Positions 6,227-7,855 of a DNA stretch of 7,855 bases are shown here, piece by piece. Each line of letters opens with the position of its first letter. The first letter of the stretch is position 1. Below the pieces are notes generated by a model, which saw only the letters and a program-made list of their open reading frames with translations, was not told the DNA's origin and did not search any database. Position numbers and translations under genes: made by a program. Source of the stretch: Melioribacteraceae bacterium (GTDB lineage: Bacteria > Bacteroidota > Ignavibacteria > Ignavibacteriales > Melioribacteraceae); contig WFQV01000192.1 in assembly GCA_015486905.1 (NCBI GenBank), positions 1 to 7,855 of the forward strand, given 5' to 3'.

Positions 6227-7381
6227 ATGGCACTATTTGTATTAGCTGTAATCGTTTTTGTAATAGCCGATATTATTATCCGCATTGCAATGCAAAGAGT
6301 GGGACAACAAAAACTTAAAAAAGAACGGGAGAAAGTTCTTGAAGAAAGTATTCGCTTGGACTTTTCAACAGAGTCAAAAACTCTTAAGCGAGCAGAAGTC
6401 CCTAATCCCAAAGCCCGAATTCTTTGTGTTGATGACGAGCCAATCATCTTGGATAGTTTCCGTAAAATTCTTGTGCTCGATGGTTATTCGATAGATACAG
6501 TAGAAACCGGACAAGAGGCACTCGGCCTAATTCAAAAAAATAATTATGATTTTGTCTTTACAGATTTAAAAATGCCAGAAATGGACGGCGTGGAAGTAAC
6601 AAAAGCAGTTAAACATCTCCGCCCGGATATCGACGTCGTAATTATTACCGGCTACGCTACTGTTGAAACCGCTGTTGAAACTATGAAATACGGTGCAATG
6701 GATTACGTCCAAAAACCTTTTACCGAAGACGAACTGTTGGAGTTTGTTAAAAAATTACTTGTTAAAAGAGAAGAAAAACTTAAGAAACAAGCTAAACCAC
6801 AGGTTCACATTACAAACGTTGAAAATCTTGCTGGTTTTAAAATGGCGGAATTTGCAATCCCAGGCGGCGTATTTATTTCGGATGGGCATTGTTGGGCAAG
6901 CCTTGAACCCGAAGGTGAGGTTAAAGTTGGGATTGACGACTTTGCTAAGAAGCTGATTGGTAGAATCGATAATATTACTTTCCCGAATCTCGGGATGCAA
7001 GTAAAGAAAGGACAACATCTTTTTACTATTTCCCAAGGAACACGTTCAATAGCATTTAATTCTCCTGTATCCGGTAAGGTAATTGAAATTAATGAGGAAC
7101 TAAAAGCAGAGCTTTCCCGCCTTGAATTTACTCCATACCACGAAAACTGGGTTTGTATGATTGACACCGAGAATATTGAAGAAGAGATTAGAGAGTTGAA
7201 AATTGGCAAAGCCGCTGTTGCAAAGTTTGAAGAGGATTTAAGTAAAGTTCAAGAATTGAACGAAAAACTAAGAACAAGTAAAGAAGAATATCATGAACCC
7301 GATGTGATTGATATTGGCGAAATGGAGAAATTAGATAACAACGCTTGGCAAAAGTATGTTGACGAGTTCTTTGCCGCTTAA
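6227..7381 (+). CDS. membrane-anchored response regulator with a GcvH-like domain
   Basis: This 384-residue protein starts with a hydrophobic helix (about 2-20) followed by a charged, probably coiled stretch (24-60). The receiver domain (about 62-182) has D69/D70, phosphoacceptor D113 (FTDLKMP), T141 and K163 (QKPF), all intact. After a basic linker, residues 205-315 read as a GcvH-like domain: HCWASLEPEG (221-230), VKVGIDDFAKKLIG (232-245), a conserved GxxVKKG turn (256-262) and SPVSGKV (279-285). Where GcvH carries the lipoyl-lysine, this protein has GTRS (271-274) with no lysine. A charged helical tail (316-384) ends in an aromatic/acidic stretch. The order N-helix, receiver, GcvH-like puts the receiver in the cytoplasm at the membrane, which is rare for a response regulator. 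There is no DNA-binding domain. It follows the first regulator by 43 bases with its own strong ribosome site. It is probably a second target of the same kinase. Confidence 0.9.
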   Translation: MALFVLAVIVFVIADIIIRIAMQRVGQQKLKKEREKVLEESIRLDFSTESKTLKRAEVPNPKARILCVDDEPIILDSFRKILVLDGYSIDTVETGQEALGLIQKNNYDFVFTDLKMPEMDGVEVTKAVKHLRPDIDVVIITGYATVETAVETMKYGAMDYVQKPFTEDELLEFVKKLLVKREEKLKKQAKPQVHITNVENLAGFKMAEFAIPGGVFISDGHCWASLEPEGEVKVGIDDFAKKLIGRIDNITFPNLGMQVKKGQHLFTISQGTRSIAFNSPVSGKVIEINEELKAELSRLEFTPYHENWVCMIDTENIEEEIRELKIGKAAVAKFEEDLSKVQELNEKLRTSKEEYHEPDVIDIGEMEKLDNNAWQKYVDEFFAA

Positions 7382-7400
7382 TAGTATTTAAAATCAATTG

Positions 7401-7429
7401 AAAAGGCCGCTTTAACGGGCAGCCTTTTT
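7401..7429 (+). terminator. factor-independent terminator ending the operon
   Basis: AAAAGGC (7401-7407) pairs with GCCTTTT (7422-7428). Inner GC pairs can extend the stem past one mismatch, leaving a loop of about 8 bases, and the 3' arm runs into a T tract. It starts 19 bases after the stop of the last gene, the expected position for the end of a single transcript covering all six genes. Confidence 0.75.
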
Positions 7430-7580
7430 CATTTTAAAAAGAAAGAATTATCTAACTAAGATCTAATAAATATTGTGCTCCTTGCCGGCGCCTGACAAAA
7501 AAAACGAAGTTTTGATTAAGGATACTATTCAGCACTTTTGAAGATGTTCATTTTTCAAACCTATTCATCCTTTCCCTCCT

Positions 7581-7678
7581 TCCATTCATGGATGATTGGA
7601 TGGTTGGATATTGTGCCCTCATTGCGATTCCACATTATACTGGGGAATGCAGACAATCCATTCATTCAATCCAATCAT
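7581..7678. repeat. inverted and direct repeat pair (ATGATTGGAT / TCCATTCAT)
   Basis: ATGATTGGAT (7592-7601) has a perfect 10-base reverse complement at 7669-7678. TCCATTCAT occurs twice in direct orientation (7581-7589 and 7657-7665). The flanks show further imperfect matching (GGATATTGT against GGATTGT in the inverted copy), so the two halves look like diverged copies of one element in opposite orientation. Confidence 0.6.
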
Positions 7679-7686
7679 GCCGATGC

Positions 7687-7701
7687 ACCTTTGTACCTTT
7701 G
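7687..7701. repeat. ACCTTTG tandem pair
   Basis: ACCTTTG occurs at 7687-7693 and 7695-7701, separated by one base, and is followed by a related AACC-TCTAAAC stretch. It is a short low-complexity duplication of unknown role. Confidence 0.5.
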
Positions 7702-7706
7702 AACCT

Positions 7707-7747
7707 CTAAACTTCTAAACCGCCGAAGGCGAACTAAACCCCTAAAC
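7707..7747. repeat. four CTAAAC copies around a small hairpin
   Basis: CTAAAC occurs at 7707, 7715, 7734 and 7742, so the copies come in two pairs with the same 8-base period. Between the pairs lies CGCC-GAA-GGCG (7721-7731), a perfect 4-base stem with a 3-base loop. The symmetric layout suggests a small mobile or structured intergenic element; no function can be assigned. Confidence 0.55.
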
Positions 7748-7780
7748 GAAGACCGAATGAATTACGATTGAAGAGTAATA

Positions 7781-7804
7781 AGTCTTAAGTGACGAGTCTT
7801 AAGT
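7781..7804. repeat. AGTCTTAAGT direct repeat
   Basis: AGTCTTAAGT occurs at 7781-7790 and 7795-7804 with a 14-base period. Each copy contains the palindrome CTTAAG, and the pair is flanked by GTAA and TTAC, giving partial overall dyad symmetry. Confidence 0.6.
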
Positions 7805-7823
7805 TACCAGCCTCCAGAAAAGC

Positions 7824-7838
7824 CACGAATGCACGAAT
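7824..7838. repeat. CACGAAT tandem pair
   Basis: CACGAAT occurs at 7824-7830 and 7832-7838 separated by G. This GCCACGAATGCACGAAT-type motif is, from memory, a recurrent intergenic sequence in many uncultured bacterial genomes. Its role is unknown. Confidence 0.55.
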
Positions 7839-7855
7839 TTTATTCAACCAAGAAC

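Larger units (their letters stand above)
7430..7855. other. gene-free tail with scattered short repeats
   Basis: No reading frame with a plausible start, ribosome site or protein character was found on either strand, and no tRNA or rRNA is recognisable. The first part is AT-rich with a small GC island (overlapping GCCGGC and GGCGCC, 7484-7492). From about 7555 the texture changes to pyrimidine-rich and repeat-bearing, with several unrelated short direct and inverted repeats listed separately. It resembles the composite intergenic repeat debris of many uncultured Bacteroidota-like genomes. That comparison is from memory. Confidence 0.6.

Noticed and set aside
6226..6242. Sigma-54 promoter suggested by TGGCAC at the start of the last gene
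   Set aside because: The -12 GC element is missing at the required spacing, and the match falls within the coding start of gene 6.
6210..6245. Alternative start ATG at 6210 for the last gene
   Set aside because: That frame reaches a stop after a few codons and is not in frame with the receiver domain.
6839..7171. Functional glycine-cleavage H protein
   Set aside because: The lipoyl-lysine is missing, the domain is fused to a receiver, and no other glycine-cleavage genes are nearby.
6805..7209. 134-codon open frame on the minus strand
   Set aside because: It lies wholly inside the membrane-anchored regulator, which has clear domains. The minus-strand product has no recognisable motif and no ribosome site was seen.
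7441..7560. Start of a further gene downstream
   Set aside because: No sustained open frame, ribosome site or protein motif was found on either strand.
7687..7838. CRISPR array
   Set aside because: The repeats are only 6-10 bases, of different sequences, irregularly spaced, and lack uniform spacers.

Overview
The window is AT-rich and carries six genes, all on the + strand and packed tightly from 175 to 7381. A 174-base leader precedes them, and a factor-independent terminator plus a gene-free, repeat-bearing tail follow. Multihaem c-type cytochromes, a Tat-exported ferredoxin and a haem-bearing sensor kinase point to an anaerobic or respiring Gram-negative-type bacterium. Low GC, codon use and the style of the intergenic repeats in the tail (CACGAAT and ACCTTTG pairs, runs of CTAAAC) resemble uncultured Bacteroidota/Ignavibacteria-type genomes. 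That placement is an impression from memory and was not tested.

Genes 1-3 (175-3477) form a respiratory electron-transfer module. They are a Tat-targeted protein with four [4Fe-4S] sites and a C-terminal membrane anchor (HybA-like), a roughly 10-helix NrfD/HybB-family quinone-interacting membrane subunit, and an exported cytochrome with 13 CxxCH motifs. No catalytic subunit (hydrogenase, molybdopterin enzyme, nitrite reductase) lies in the window, so the direction of electron flow and the terminal partner are unknown.

Genes 4-6 (3482-7381) form a signalling module whose first gene begins 4 bases after the cytochrome. Gene 4 is a membrane histidine kinase. Its periplasmic sensor domain has two covalent-haem motifs (CxxCH and CX4CH), and its ATPase domain is split by a cysteine-rich zinc-ribbon-like insert of about 125 residues. 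Genes 5 and 6 are response regulators with NtrC-type receiver domains joined to degenerate GcvH (glycine-cleavage H protein)-like domains. Neither has a DNA-binding or other known output domain, neither keeps the lipoyl-lysine, and gene 6 is anchored to the membrane by an N-terminal helix.

The likely overall picture (inference) is a redox-sensing circuit. The periplasmic haem domain would sample the redox state of the cytochrome or its electron carriers, the kinase would phosphorylate two receivers, and these would act through GcvH-like modules by protein contact, perhaps at the membrane complex itself, instead of by binding DNA. This non-transcriptional two-component branch attached to a HybAB/cytochrome module is the most interesting content of the window.

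The tail (7382-7855) holds the terminator and then a patchwork of short direct and inverted repeats with no supportable gene.
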